Assembly: GCF_009765375.1 (NCBI RefSeq) | Contig: NZ_VTOK01000010.1 | Location: forward strand, 1 to 64,000 | Direction: 5' to 3' | DNA from: Alteribacillus sp. YIM 98480 | Lineage (GTDB): Bacteria > Bacillota > Bacilli > Bacillales > Marinococcaceae | DNA length: 64,000 nt | Shown: positions 56,286 through 64,000 of the stretch, piece after piece | How positions within the stretch are numbered: the first letter of the stretch is position 1 | Layout of the letters: each line of letters opens with the position of its first letter | The notes under the pieces: generated by a model | Databases searched by the model: none | What the model saw: the letters and a program-made list of their open reading frames with translations, nothing else | What the model was told of the DNA's origin: nothing | Program-made: the position numbers and the translations under genes

Positions 56286-56305
56286 TTAATCAAACGTTTG
56301 ATTAA
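56286..56305. promoter_or_regulatory. Perfect 20-bp palindrome
   Basis: TTAATCAAACGTTTGATTAA reads the same on both strands. The form is that of a TetR-type operator. It sits between two convergent genes, where no promoter is expected, so its role is unclear. Confidence 0.45.
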
Positions 56306-56336
56306 TCAGCTATCCTGCTACTTTTCCCTTTCACCT

Positions 56337-56831
56337 CTAAGGAACGAGCAAGCCATATCCTGAATAAATGACATCAGGTGAAAATCCCGTTCTGCCTTGA
56401 TTCATAGAAATAACAGCCTGCGGCGATACATCTAGCTTCCTGCTTATACTGGCCAACGAATCACCAGATGCCACGACGTACACCCTCGCCGGTATTTCCA
56501 CCATACTAAATGCCTGTAATATTTCCGGACTTTCCATCTGCGGGTTAGCTTCAATAAGCTGGTTGACTGGTACTACAAAACTGCGCCCGATGGACTGTAA
56601 TGTGTCTCCCGGCTGCACGAAATAAACGACCTGACTGCGCGGGTTGTATGGATAAGGAACAATAATCCGCTGTCCAGAAAATATTAAACCAGGATCAGTA
56701 AAAGGCGGGTATAGTGCATTTAAAAGAGTAATATCAGATACATTGCTGCCCAACCTGTTCGCTATGCTGTATAAGGTATCTCCCGGCTGAATGGTATAAA
56801 CAAAATACATTCCTTTTCGAACAATAGCCAC
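56337..56831 (-). CDS. Triple LysM-domain protein
   Basis: 164 residues made of three LysM repeats: YTIQPGDTLYSIANRLG (about 12-58), YFVQPGDTLQSIGRSF (about 70-110) and YVVASGDSLASISRKL (about 118-164). There is no signal peptide, catalytic domain or anchor. Such LysM-only proteins bind peptidoglycan, and in Bacillaceae several are spore-coat or cortex proteins loaded from the mother cell, which would explain the missing signal. Monocistronic. Confidence 0.85.
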   Translation of the reverse strand: MAIVRKGMYFVYTIQPGDTLYSIANRLGSNVSDITLLNALYPPFTDPGLIFSGQRIIVPYPYNPRSQVVYFVQPGDTLQSIGRSFVVPVNQLIEANPQMESPEILQAFSMVEIPARVYVVASGDSLASISRKLDVSPQAVISMNQGRTGFSPDVIYSGYGLLVP

Positions 56832-56986
56832 ATACTTTCCTCCTTTGCTGACATATGCCTATTACAGCATAAACAACAAAGGCCTGACCGGTTACAATTA
56901 TTTCAGCCCACTTGGAAAAACGAGACGTTACCTTGACCTTCTCTGTATACTTGTACAATTATGAGCTAACGAACATGTTTATTAAC

Positions 56987-57745
56987 TTAATTCAATTGAT
57001 AGACAACATCAACATACTGTACGACTTCTATTTCTCCCGCTTCCACCGAAGTTCCATTTGGTTCAGCAGTATCTTGTGCAGCTGACTGTTCTTCGGCTGC
57101 TTCTTGCATTGGAAATTGGATCTGAGCATCTCCCTCAGCAATTTGCAGTACTTCTCCGCTTTCTTTTCCAGCACTTTCTGCCATCGCTGCTGCTTTTCCT
57201 TTCGTTTTTTCAATAGCTTTTTGTAATGCTTGCTGCTCTGCCTCTGATTCATCTTGCAAAGCAAAACGAGTTTGCTCTATCCGATTCGCTCCCGCCTCTG
57301 CCGCGGCATCCAGCAGCTCTCCAACATTATTGATTTCTTCATATTCAATCTCAAGAATATGCTGGGCACGGAACTGTTCCTCACCTTCCTGACCTGGCTC
57401 GTGATAAGGATAAACACCAACATTAGCAGATTGTATATTTTCTTCCTTTACACCAAAAGCCTCAAGTTGTTTTCGAACCCCATTCATTTGCTCACTTACT
57501 TCACTTTGCGCATTATCTGCTGAGGAATCGGTTGCTTCTGCACCCAAACGAATATGGGCCAAGTCCGGTGTCACACTAACAGTCCCTTCTCCCCTGACGA
57601 CCAGTGTACCTTCCTGCACGGTTTCTTGTGCACTTACTGCATCTGTGTCACCAGCAGAACCATCAGCACCTGACATATAAAGTAATCCCGCGCCTGCTAC
57701 TGCAATTGCTAATGCAGCAAATTGTAATATTTTCTTATTAACGAT
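56987..57745 (-). CDS. SIMPL-domain protein with unusual start
   Basis: About 252 residues: a signal-anchor (NKKILQFAALAIAVAGAGLLYMSG), then a SIMPL (DUF541) domain from GTLVVRGEGTVSVTPDLAHIRLG to the C-terminus, with an acidic Gln/Glu-rich insert. Family members are secreted or periplasmic and of unknown function. A strong AGGAGGGG is followed by GTTTTTATCGTTAATAAG, with no ATG, GTG or TTG at the right distance. ATC at 57743-57745 is the best-spaced codon. The nearest standard start (GTG at 57832) has no ribosome site and would bury the signal peptide. Confidence 0.78.
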   Translation of the reverse strand: MVNKKILQFAALAIAVAGAGLLYMSGADGSAGDTDAVSAQETVQEGTLVVRGEGTVSVTPDLAHIRLGAEATDSSADNAQSEVSEQMNGVRKQLEAFGVKEENIQSANVGVYPYHEPGQEGEEQFRAQHILEIEYEEINNVGELLDAAAEAGANRIEQTRFALQDESEAEQQALQKAIEKTKGKAAAMAESAGKESGEVLQIAEGDAQIQFPMQEAAEEQSAAQDTAEPNGTSVEAGEIEVVQYVDVVYQLN

Positions 57746-58000
57746 AAAAACCCCTCCTAAACCCTTGTTTGTCTTCGATAAAAAGTGGTAGTTCGTGAAG
57801 TTTCTTCTATTTTTACAGTCGTGAAAGGTCACATAATGTTACAAGAATATTTCAAAATAATTAGTCTATTGCTGATATTCGACTTACTTAAGAGGGATTT
57901 CTAATGTTTCAGACACAAAAAGGTAATATCCGTTCTAGCCGTTGCTCAATTACATGAACCTCATACAATAACGTATGTTCTAATAAAGGGAGACTAAATA

Positions 58001-58147
58001 ATGAAAAATTCCTTTAATGGTTTTGATAAAGAGCAATTATTAAATATTCTTCTGTACGCCTATGTACTTGGAGAAAAAGATAAAAAAATGACACCAAAAA
58101 AAATGGTCAGAGCCCTCAGCGATAAATTGAAACCGTTTTATGAATAA
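58001..58147 (+). CDS. Small hypothetical protein, 48 residues
   Basis: ATG is preceded by AAAGGGAG at a good distance. The predicted peptide starts MKNSFNGFDKEQLLNILLYAY and ends LKPFYE. It is a basic, mostly helical short protein without Cys or membrane segment. No family recognised. It is the only gene candidate in the 57746-58332 gap. Confidence 0.5.
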   Translation: MKNSFNGFDKEQLLNILLYAYVLGEKDKKMTPKKMVRALSDKLKPFYE

Positions 58148-58332
58148 TATCTTTGATAATAAATGGATACCAACGAAAAAATTAAATTCCAATAAAAAAT
58201 ATATTCAAGCAGTTTCTTGTTTGACAACGTACTAACTTTCGGAGGGTTCTTGGTTTTCACTTCCCCCTCACGATCCTTTTTTAACTGACATAATATATTT
58301 AGGAAACGTTCTATAATGGAGTGAATAAACTT

Positions 58333-59214
58333 ATGAAAACATCCTCACCTGAGATTTCCATTATTTTTCCTGCTAAAAACGAAGAAGATAATGTCAAAAA
58401 AACACTTAATTCGTTATTTTCAAGCCATACTAACCATAAATTTGAAGTTATCGTTGTAGATGATGGATCAAGCGATGGCTGTTGTGATTTTCTTAAACAT
58501 TATTCAAAACGCCATTTCGTAAAACTTATTCGTACAGAAGGCATAGGAGCAGCCAATGCAAGAAATCTTGGAGCAAAAAATGCCAATGGAAAATATCTTG
58601 CCTTTTGTGATGCACACTTATTTTTTAATAACTTATGGATCGACAAGTTATTAGCGCCCTTAAAATCTAGCAAAACAGACGCTATATGTCCAGGGATTGC
58701 AGATGTGAACAATCCATCTTCAGTCGGTTATGGACAGACACTTAAACCAAACCTTGTAATACGGTGGAATAAAAAACATATAAATTTAGCAGAAACGGCT
58801 GTAGTACCAGGCGGATGCTTTATGATTTCTCAATCTACCTTTAATGATGTGGGTGGATTTGAGACAGGTTTTAAAACTTGGGGATATGAAGATATCGAGC
58901 TTTCTATCAAACTTTGGTTATTTGGATATAAGTGCAGTGTACTTTCAAGTGTGAAGGTTTTACATGTATTTAGAAAATCCCATCCCTATCAGTTAAGCAA
59001 TGAACATATAAATTATAATTTAATGAGGATGGCGTATTCTCACTTTAATCAAACTCGTATTAAGAAATGTAAAAAGTTAATAAAAAAAGGAGATCCTTCA
59101 AAAATAGAAAAAATGGTGCTTAAAGATGGGGTATTAAATCAAAGGAATACTTACTTCACAAAAAGAACCTATGATGATAACTGGTACTTCAAAAAATTTG
59201 GTGTATTGTTTTAA
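58333..59214 (+). CDS. Family-2 glycosyltransferase
   Basis: 293 residues from the ATG at 58333, nine bases after GGAG. GT-A fold: ISIIFPAKNEEDNVKKTLNSL, VIVVDDGSSDG, AANARNLGAKNANGKYLAFCDAH (metal-binding region, DAH in place of DxD) and GYEDIELSIKLWLFG (catalytic ED). No membrane segment. It probably adds a sugar in surface-polysaccharide synthesis. It converges on wecB. Confidence 0.85.
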   Translation: MKTSSPEISIIFPAKNEEDNVKKTLNSLFSSHTNHKFEVIVVDDGSSDGCCDFLKHYSKRHFVKLIRTEGIGAANARNLGAKNANGKYLAFCDAHLFFNNLWIDKLLAPLKSSKTDAICPGIADVNNPSSVGYGQTLKPNLVIRWNKKHINLAETAVVPGGCFMISQSTFNDVGGFETGFKTWGYEDIELSIKLWLFGYKCSVLSSVKVLHVFRKSHPYQLSNEHINYNLMRMAYSHFNQTRIKKCKKLIKKGDPSKIEKMVLKDGVLNQRNTYFTKRTYDDNWYFKKFGVLF

Positions 59215-59278
59215 TATTTAACAAAAGGAAACCACTTCCAATAATTTTTTAATTAAAAAAGAAACGTAATTATAATAC

Positions 59279-60364
59279 CTAATGTTTACCTGTTTTTTTA
59301 CACAGAATTTTATAAATAGTTTCAGAGGTATCTCCGTTACCAAACAGATTGGGATACGCTTTTGGTACTATAGTTTTTCTCACTACATCTAAGATAGTTT
59401 GTGAATCAGAAACACCAGTTACATGATTCCAACCTGCTTGAACAGTTTCTATCCACTCCGTTTCATCCCGTAACGTAATACATGGAGTACGTAGCATATA
59501 TGCCTCTTTTTGAACACCTCCAGAATCAGTCAAGATCGCTTTTGCATGGCTTTCAACAGTTAGCATATCGAAATAGTTTATTGGCTCAATTACTTTTATA
59601 TTTTTAGATGATAATAAATCCAATAGGTTCCAATGTTTGATTCTTTGTTTAGTACGAGGATGTAGAGGAAAAACAATATTCTCGTTTAATTGTGTTAATA
59701 CTTTAAGCAGCGTTCTAAGACGATGAGGGTCATCAGTATTTTCTGCCCGATGAACCGTGACGAGATAGTAATTTTTAGGTTTAATATTCAACCTAGCACA
59801 TATATTAGATTGATGAAGTGCAATAGATTTATAATGGAGAATTGCATCGTACATAATATCACCGGTCATATACACTTCATTCCGTATTCCCTCCTTCTCT
59901 AGATTTTCTACTGCAGTTTGTGTGGGACAGAATAACAATGTTGACATGTGATCAGTAAGTACACGGTTAATTTCTTCAGGCATTTTCTTATTAAAACTTC
60001 GTAATCCGGCTTCGACATGTGCCACAGGAATATGATGCTTTGAAGCCGCTAGACTCCCGGCAAGTGTTGAGTTAGTATCTCCATATACTAGGACTATATC
60101 TGGCCTTTCCGATAAAAGAACTTCCTCTATCTTTGATAACATTCTTGCCGTTTGTTTCCCTTGTTTATCAGAACCAATTCCTAAATTATGATCCGGTTTT
60201 GGCAGTGCTAGTTGAGAAAAAAAAGCGTCCGACATATTGTGGTTATAGTGTTGCCCTGTGTGAACGATAACTTCCTTAATAATTGATTGTGATCTAAGTT
60301 TCCTAGACAGCATACAAGCTTTTACAAATTGAGGTCTCGCTCCAACAACAGTTAGTATTTTCAA
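59279..60364 (-). CDS. wecB: UDP-N-acetylglucosamine 2-epimerase
   Basis: 361 residues, GT-B fold. VVGARPQFVKA at the N-terminus, VYGDTNSTLAGSLAA, HVEAGLRSFNKKMPEEINRVLTDH and ILTDSGGVQKEAYMLRTPCITLRDETEW carry the conserved Asp, Glu and His residues. It converts UDP-GlcNAc to UDP-ManNAc for wall or capsule polymers. The start is TTG; AGGAGG lies 11 bases upstream. It is 252 bases after the dehydratase gene, with a folded element between. Confidence 0.92.
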   Translation of the reverse strand: MKILTVVGARPQFVKACMLSRKLRSQSIIKEVIVHTGQHYNHNMSDAFFSQLALPKPDHNLGIGSDKQGKQTARMLSKIEEVLLSERPDIVLVYGDTNSTLAGSLAASKHHIPVAHVEAGLRSFNKKMPEEINRVLTDHMSTLLFCPTQTAVENLEKEGIRNEVYMTGDIMYDAILHYKSIALHQSNICARLNIKPKNYYLVTVHRAENTDDPHRLRTLLKVLTQLNENIVFPLHPRTKQRIKHWNLLDLLSSKNIKVIEPINYFDMLTVESHAKAILTDSGGVQKEAYMLRTPCITLRDETEWIETVQAGWNHVTGVSDSQTILDVVRKTIVPKAYPNLFGNGDTSETIYKILCKKTGKH

Positions 60365-60483
60365 ACCTTGTTTGCCCTCCTAAGTTTGATTTTAGTAAAG
60401 TACATTTACCAATTCATATTGTTTATATATTTGGTTATGAAAAGGAAAAAATATTGATAATTGTGACACTCAAGAGTACTATG

Positions 60484-60558
60484 AACCTAGTGAATTGGTA
60501 GCTTTCTGCTACGAGGCGTATAAACTCCTAATATAAGAGGTTAACAACTCACTAGGTT
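60484..60558. ncRNA. Candidate structured leader element between the epsC-like gene and wecB
   Basis: Outer arms AACCTAGTGA and TCACTAGGTT enclose a GTAGC-TTTCT-GCTAC hairpin and a weaker AACTCCT / AGAGGTT pairing, so a branched fold is possible. No T-run follows, so it is not a plain terminator. It lies within a polysaccharide transcript, where Bacillales carry the EAR (epsC) antitermination RNA. Identity with EAR is only a guess. Confidence 0.35.
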
Positions 60559-60616
60559 GTATCTAAAAATATTATTTCTATATAATAAAATAATGCTTTC
60601 AAATAATAATATTACA

Positions 60617-62032
60617 TTATTGTTTAGTAACTCCATTTTGTATAATTCGTGTAAGAATGGAACGTAACTTTACTGGAGAATAGATAGATTTCTTAAGTTC
60701 TTTTAAATTTTCTTTAAAATGAGTACCATTAATAGATCTAGGTTTTGCTACAACGATATAAGGATGATCCGTAGATACTATCTTCTCACTATCATAAAAA
60801 AGAGATTCAATTAATTTTTCTCCTGGTCGAACACCAGTGAATTTAATTTGAATATCACTATCTGGTTCATACCCAGATAAGCGAATGAGATTTTTGGCCA
60901 AATCAAGAATCTTTACTGGTTCACCCATATCTAACACAAATATTTCTCCACCTTTTGATAAAGACCCAGCTTCTAAAACCAGTAGAACTGCTTCTGGAAT
61001 GGTCATAAAATAACGAACCATATCAGGATGTGTAATCGTTACAGGCCCACCAGCCTTTATTTGTTTTTTAAATATAGGAATCACACTTCCACGACTCTCC
61101 AGTACATTCCCAAATCTCACAATGGAAAATTTGGTTAATTTATTTTCCGAAAATTTTTGAATTACCATTTCTGCAACTCTTTTTGTCATACCCATAACAT
61201 TAACTGGATCAACAGCTTTATCTGTTGAGATAAATATAAAACGTTCTGTCTTAAAACGAACAGCTGCTTCTGCAAGAATGTTTGTTCCAATAATATTGTT
61301 ACGAACTGCTGCTCCTTCATTCCGTTCCATCAAAGGTACATGCTTGTGTGCAGCGGCATGGAACACTATCTCGGGTTGGTGTTGTTGAAATATTTTTTCT
61401 ATATATTGTTTATCTTGTATATCCGCAATAATAAAATGTGTCTTAATATGAGGAAAATTATTAGCCATATTCAATTCGATGTTATATATACTATTTTCAC
61501 CGTGACCAATTAATATTAGTAGCCGTGGTTGAAATGTTGCAACCTGGGATACTAATTCACTACCAATGGACCCTCCTGCTCCGGTAATAAGTATCGATTT
61601 ATTTTTCAAATAGTTTTTTAACCTGTTCGTTGGTTCGATCATTTCTCTTCCTAGAAGATCCTTAACATTAATATCATAAATTTGGTCAGCTATAATTTTA
61701 CTATCCAACAAATCCTTTTCACGAGGCAAAAGCTTAATTCGAACGGATGTTTTTTTACATTGATTTACGAATTTTAGAAGTACAGATTGTTCTACAGAGG
61801 GCATAGCTATAATAACGTCTGATATGCGGTAATCATTTATTACTTCCGGAATTTCGGAGATTTTTCCTAGTACAGGAACTTTGTTTACTTTAATGTTTTG
61901 CTTTTTAGGATCATCATCAATATAACCAATTATGTTGTATTTGGACTTTTTTGTTTGTAGAATCTGTTGTCCCAACAAAGTTCCAGCCTCTCCTGCTCCA
62001 ATTATTAAAGTTCTGCGTGTAGGGTGATTCAT
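60617..62032 (-). CDS. UDP-sugar 4,6-dehydratase, CapD/EpsC-like, without membrane domain
   Basis: 471 residues. An N-terminal CoA-binding-like Rossmann domain (LIIGAGEAGTLLGQQIL) precedes the SDR domain ILITGAGGSIGSELVSQ. Then VFHAAAHKHVPLME, ISTDKAVDPVNVMGMTKR (MxxxK in place of YxxxK, as in this dehydratase family) and a C-terminal GVRPGEKLIESL. Typical homologues have about 600 residues with four N-terminal membrane helices, which are missing here. It should start synthesis of a 6-deoxy-amino sugar nucleotide from UDP-GlcNAc. Confidence 0.88.
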   Translation of the reverse strand: MNHPTRRTLIIGAGEAGTLLGQQILQTKKSKYNIIGYIDDDPKKQNIKVNKVPVLGKISEIPEVINDYRISDVIIAMPSVEQSVLLKFVNQCKKTSVRIKLLPREKDLLDSKIIADQIYDINVKDLLGREMIEPTNRLKNYLKNKSILITGAGGSIGSELVSQVATFQPRLLILIGHGENSIYNIELNMANNFPHIKTHFIIADIQDKQYIEKIFQQHQPEIVFHAAAHKHVPLMERNEGAAVRNNIIGTNILAEAAVRFKTERFIFISTDKAVDPVNVMGMTKRVAEMVIQKFSENKLTKFSIVRFGNVLESRGSVIPIFKKQIKAGGPVTITHPDMVRYFMTIPEAVLLVLEAGSLSKGGEIFVLDMGEPVKILDLAKNLIRLSGYEPDSDIQIKFTGVRPGEKLIESLFYDSEKIVSTDHPYIVVAKPRSINGTHFKENLKELKKSIYSPVKLRSILTRIIQNGVTKQ

Positions 62033-62263
62033 TCATTCTGTGCACCTACCTTATATTTTTCATTTACTCTATATTATTTAAAATAGAAATCTTTTGTTTC
62101 GGATAAATATCTATTTAAAAAAAAATGAGCTATAGCCTTCTAGACAAATTATAAGAAAAGTATGGTTCAGCTATATTTTGTTTCAATGAACTTGGATATG
62201 TTCTTTTACAAGAGAAATATTCACCATATGAGTTAAGGATCGTGTTCTACTTTGGTCAAGCTT

Positions 62264-62458
62264 TCAAGACAATAATGCCTTTTTACCCCATGCAGTATAA
62301 AATTGAACCAATTGTTGTTTGTCACGAATACAACCCTTTATGCTTTCAGGAATGGACTCCCATATATATCCACCCAGTACACCAATTATTTTAAACCTCC
62401 ATATAATGGAAGCAAAATTATATAAAAAATCACCAGTAAAAATGAATAATATAGGTAG
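62264..62458 (-). pseudogene. Possible relic of a membrane or glycosyltransferase gene
   Basis: A minus-strand frame of 64 codons without start codon reads a hydrophobic stretch (LPILFIFTGDFLYNFASII), then RFKIIGVLGGYIWESIPES and a basic tail ending GKKALLS. This looks like the C-terminus of a family-2 glycosyltransferase or similar protein. There is no ribosome site or usable start. The rest of the 62033-62503 gap is AT-rich and shows no gene. Confidence 0.3.
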
Positions 62459-62503
62459 TTATTAAGTTAAGGTTATAACTTATACAAAAAAGGAGATTAT
62501 AAA

Positions 62504-63718
62504 ATGAGAAAAGTGTTATTTATAAGCTATTTTTTTCCCCCTATTGGAGCCAGTCAAAGGAGTTTAAAGTTTGTTAAATACCTCCCAAACTTTGGATGGT
62601 CCCCTATTGTTCTTGCTCCTCAAAAATCAAATTACTTTCGTAAGGATCTCACATTGGAAAAAGAAATCCCTAAAAATTGTAAAGTCATTAGACTTCCTTC
62701 TTGTGAGGAGGTACCGGGAAATCCATATGTAAGACATCAAGATTTAAAGAAAGGTTGGTATCCTCTTACAATTAAAAAAGGAACTCAACTAATTAAATCT
62801 CAAAACATTGACATGATATATACCACTGCTGCTCCATATGTATCCCATCTAGTAGGGTTACAAATAAAAAAACTTACTAATAAACCATGGGTAGCTGATT
62901 TTAGAGATGAATGGACTACCAATCCTTTTTTTAAAGCTGTAGAAGGTAGATATTCATCAGACCTGTTAAGAATGAATAAACGTTTTGAAAAACAAGTTTT
63001 AAACTCTGCAGACGGAATTATTTCTGTTAGCGATTCGATAACAGATATATTGTGGAAGTTGTCAAAAGAAAAAACAAAAGAAAAATTTCATACAATAATG
63101 AATGGTTATGACCCCGCTAATTTTCAACGTTTGAAGAAACATCCAAAGACTCAAAAGTTTACAATTTGTTATATGGGCTCTTTATATGGAATTCGAAAGG
63201 CTTTTGCATATAAATTCTTCGATTTGTTACAAAAAGCAATCGCTGAAAAAAGGTTACCTCAAAAAGAAATCGAATTGTTAATGGTAGGGGCTCCATTGAA
63301 AAAAAGAGGAGATAATTTAAACAAAATAGTGAAAAATACTGGGTACGTTAACCACTATGAGGCTTTAAATAATGCTTCTTCTGCAGACCTTATGCTTCTA
63401 TTTATAGACCCAAAAGAAGGTGGTCAAACAGTGACTAGTAAAGTTTTCGAATTAATAAACTTAAAAAAACCTATATTAGCTTTAGTTCCACCAAAAGGCG
63501 TAGCTGCAAATATAATCCGAAATACAAAGACTGGCATCGTAATTGATTCTGCTTCTCCTGAAAAAGCAATACCTTATTTAATAAAATATTTTAAATATTG
63601 GAAAAAAGGCAGATTGAACATTTCTCCAAATATTAATGAAATTGCAAAATATGATCGTTCAAAACAAACTAAAAGACTCACTGAAATTATGAACTCTATT
63701 TTGTCTAGCAGCACTTAA
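62504..63718 (+). CDS. GT-B glycosyltransferase (family-4-like)
   Basis: 404 residues. N-terminal acceptor domain with VLFISYFFPPIGASQRSLKFVKYL, IYTTAAPYVSHLVGLQI and PWVADFRDEW. C-terminal donor domain with KFTICYMGSLYGIRKAFAYKFFDLL and a late SKVFELINLKKPILALVPPKG, where family members bind the nucleotide sugar. ATG follows AAAGGAGA. It probably belongs to the same surface-polysaccharide locus, which continues outside the window. Confidence 0.85.
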   Translation: MRKVLFISYFFPPIGASQRSLKFVKYLPNFGWSPIVLAPQKSNYFRKDLTLEKEIPKNCKVIRLPSCEEVPGNPYVRHQDLKKGWYPLTIKKGTQLIKSQNIDMIYTTAAPYVSHLVGLQIKKLTNKPWVADFRDEWTTNPFFKAVEGRYSSDLLRMNKRFEKQVLNSADGIISVSDSITDILWKLSKEKTKEKFHTIMNGYDPANFQRLKKHPKTQKFTICYMGSLYGIRKAFAYKFFDLLQKAIAEKRLPQKEIELLMVGAPLKKRGDNLNKIVKNTGYVNHYEALNNASSADLMLLFIDPKEGGQTVTSKVFELINLKKPILALVPPKGVAANIIRNTKTGIVIDSASPEKAIPYLIKYFKYWKKGRLNISPNINEIAKYDRSKQTKRLTEIMNSILSSST

Positions 63719-63832
63719 TCCTTCATTAGCTATCTCAAATACTCGAAAAATATTAATTAATAGGATGTTCGTTTCATTACCTGGTTTACTACAAATAATT
63801 AACCAAAAGCCAACTCTATACTCATGTCTATG

Positions 63833-63870
63833 GACGAAATTTAAGCCTTGCTTAAATTTCGTCTTATTTT
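63833..63870 (+). terminator. Terminator of the GT-B glycosyltransferase gene
   Basis: GACGAAATTTAAG and CTTAAATTTCGTC form a 13-bp stem, followed by TTATTTTAT. It lies 115 bases after the stop codon. Nothing else was recognised in 63719-64000. Confidence 0.75.
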
Positions 63871-64000
63871 ATAGCCCTGAATCTTTTGCACCTTCATATG
63901 TAATTAAATTGATGTAATCATAGCCACTTTTCATATATATAAAAAAAGTACCCCCTCCACATAAAATCAGCAAATAATTGTGATGGGATACGCTCTAGAA

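Noticed and set aside
62033-62503. Intact gene between the CapD-like and GT-B genes
   Set aside because: The longest minus-strand frame has no start codon or ribosome site; it is listed only as a possible relic.

Overview
The window looks like a chromosome segment of a low-GC, Gram-positive endospore-former of the Bacillaceae, probably a salt- or alkali-tolerant one. The signs are AGGAGG-type ribosome binding sites, frequent TTG and GTG starts, strong Rho-independent terminators, CcpA-type cre sites, and Bacillus-type gene sets (lut, glp with GlpP antitermination, GbsR, OpuA, LysM and SIMPL proteins). The genus is inference. No rRNA, tRNA, CRISPR, phage or transposase gene was seen. Nearly all genes up to 53.5 kb lie on the minus strand.

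Layout. 0.2-8.2 kb: an orphan TRAP solute-binding lipoprotein, HMG-CoA lyase, and a five-gene 2-oxoacid dehydrogenase operon (E1alpha, E1beta, E2, E3, esterase). In this operon E1 looks intact, but E2 has lost its HRxxDG catalytic motif and E3 its GxGxxG NAD motif. 9.2-15.2 kb: a gbsR-led operon that should turn carnitine into glycine betaine (BKACE-type cleavage enzyme, carnitine dehydrogenase, thioesterase) together with an OpuA-type ABC importer. 15.2-23.2 kb: two small hypothetical genes, an ABC-ATPase relic, the L-lactate operon lctP-lutABC-lutR and a DinB-like gene. 23.3-29.1 kb: malate synthase G, an IclR regulator, an old-yellow-enzyme family flavin oxidoreductase and a medium-chain reductase. 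29.5-40.2 kb: glycerol genes (glpF-glpK, glpD-glpP), lhgO, glcD-glcF and trhO.

40.4-53.5 kb is the most unusual accessory region: a LacI regulator, four Gfo/Idh/MocA dehydrogenases, a sodium:solute symporter, an IolI-like isomerase, an IolE-like dehydratase, an IclR regulator and a split transketolase. The rest of the canonical inositol pathway (IolB, C, D, J, A) is absent from the window. Two shared operator-like sequences tie the region together: an AAGCGCTT palindrome at four places, and GTTC-N7-GAAC before iolE with a near-identical copy before the transketolase genes. This suggests a polyol or cyclitol pathway that may not be canonical.

53.8-64 kb: a TauE/SafE permease, a LysR gene broken by a 4-bp duplication, a LysE exporter, a triple-LysM protein, a SIMPL protein lacking a normal start codon, and the edge of a surface-polysaccharide locus (two glycosyltransferases, wecB, a soluble CapD/EpsC-like dehydratase and a relic).

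Two families of interspersed non-coding repeats run through the window. Six copies of family 1 (about 100-400 bp) and several of family 2 (about 90-100 bp) are present. Most lie directly beyond the T-tract of a Rho-independent terminator, always in the same orientation relative to it. This terminator-linked, strand-specific placement is the strongest unexplained pattern seen here.
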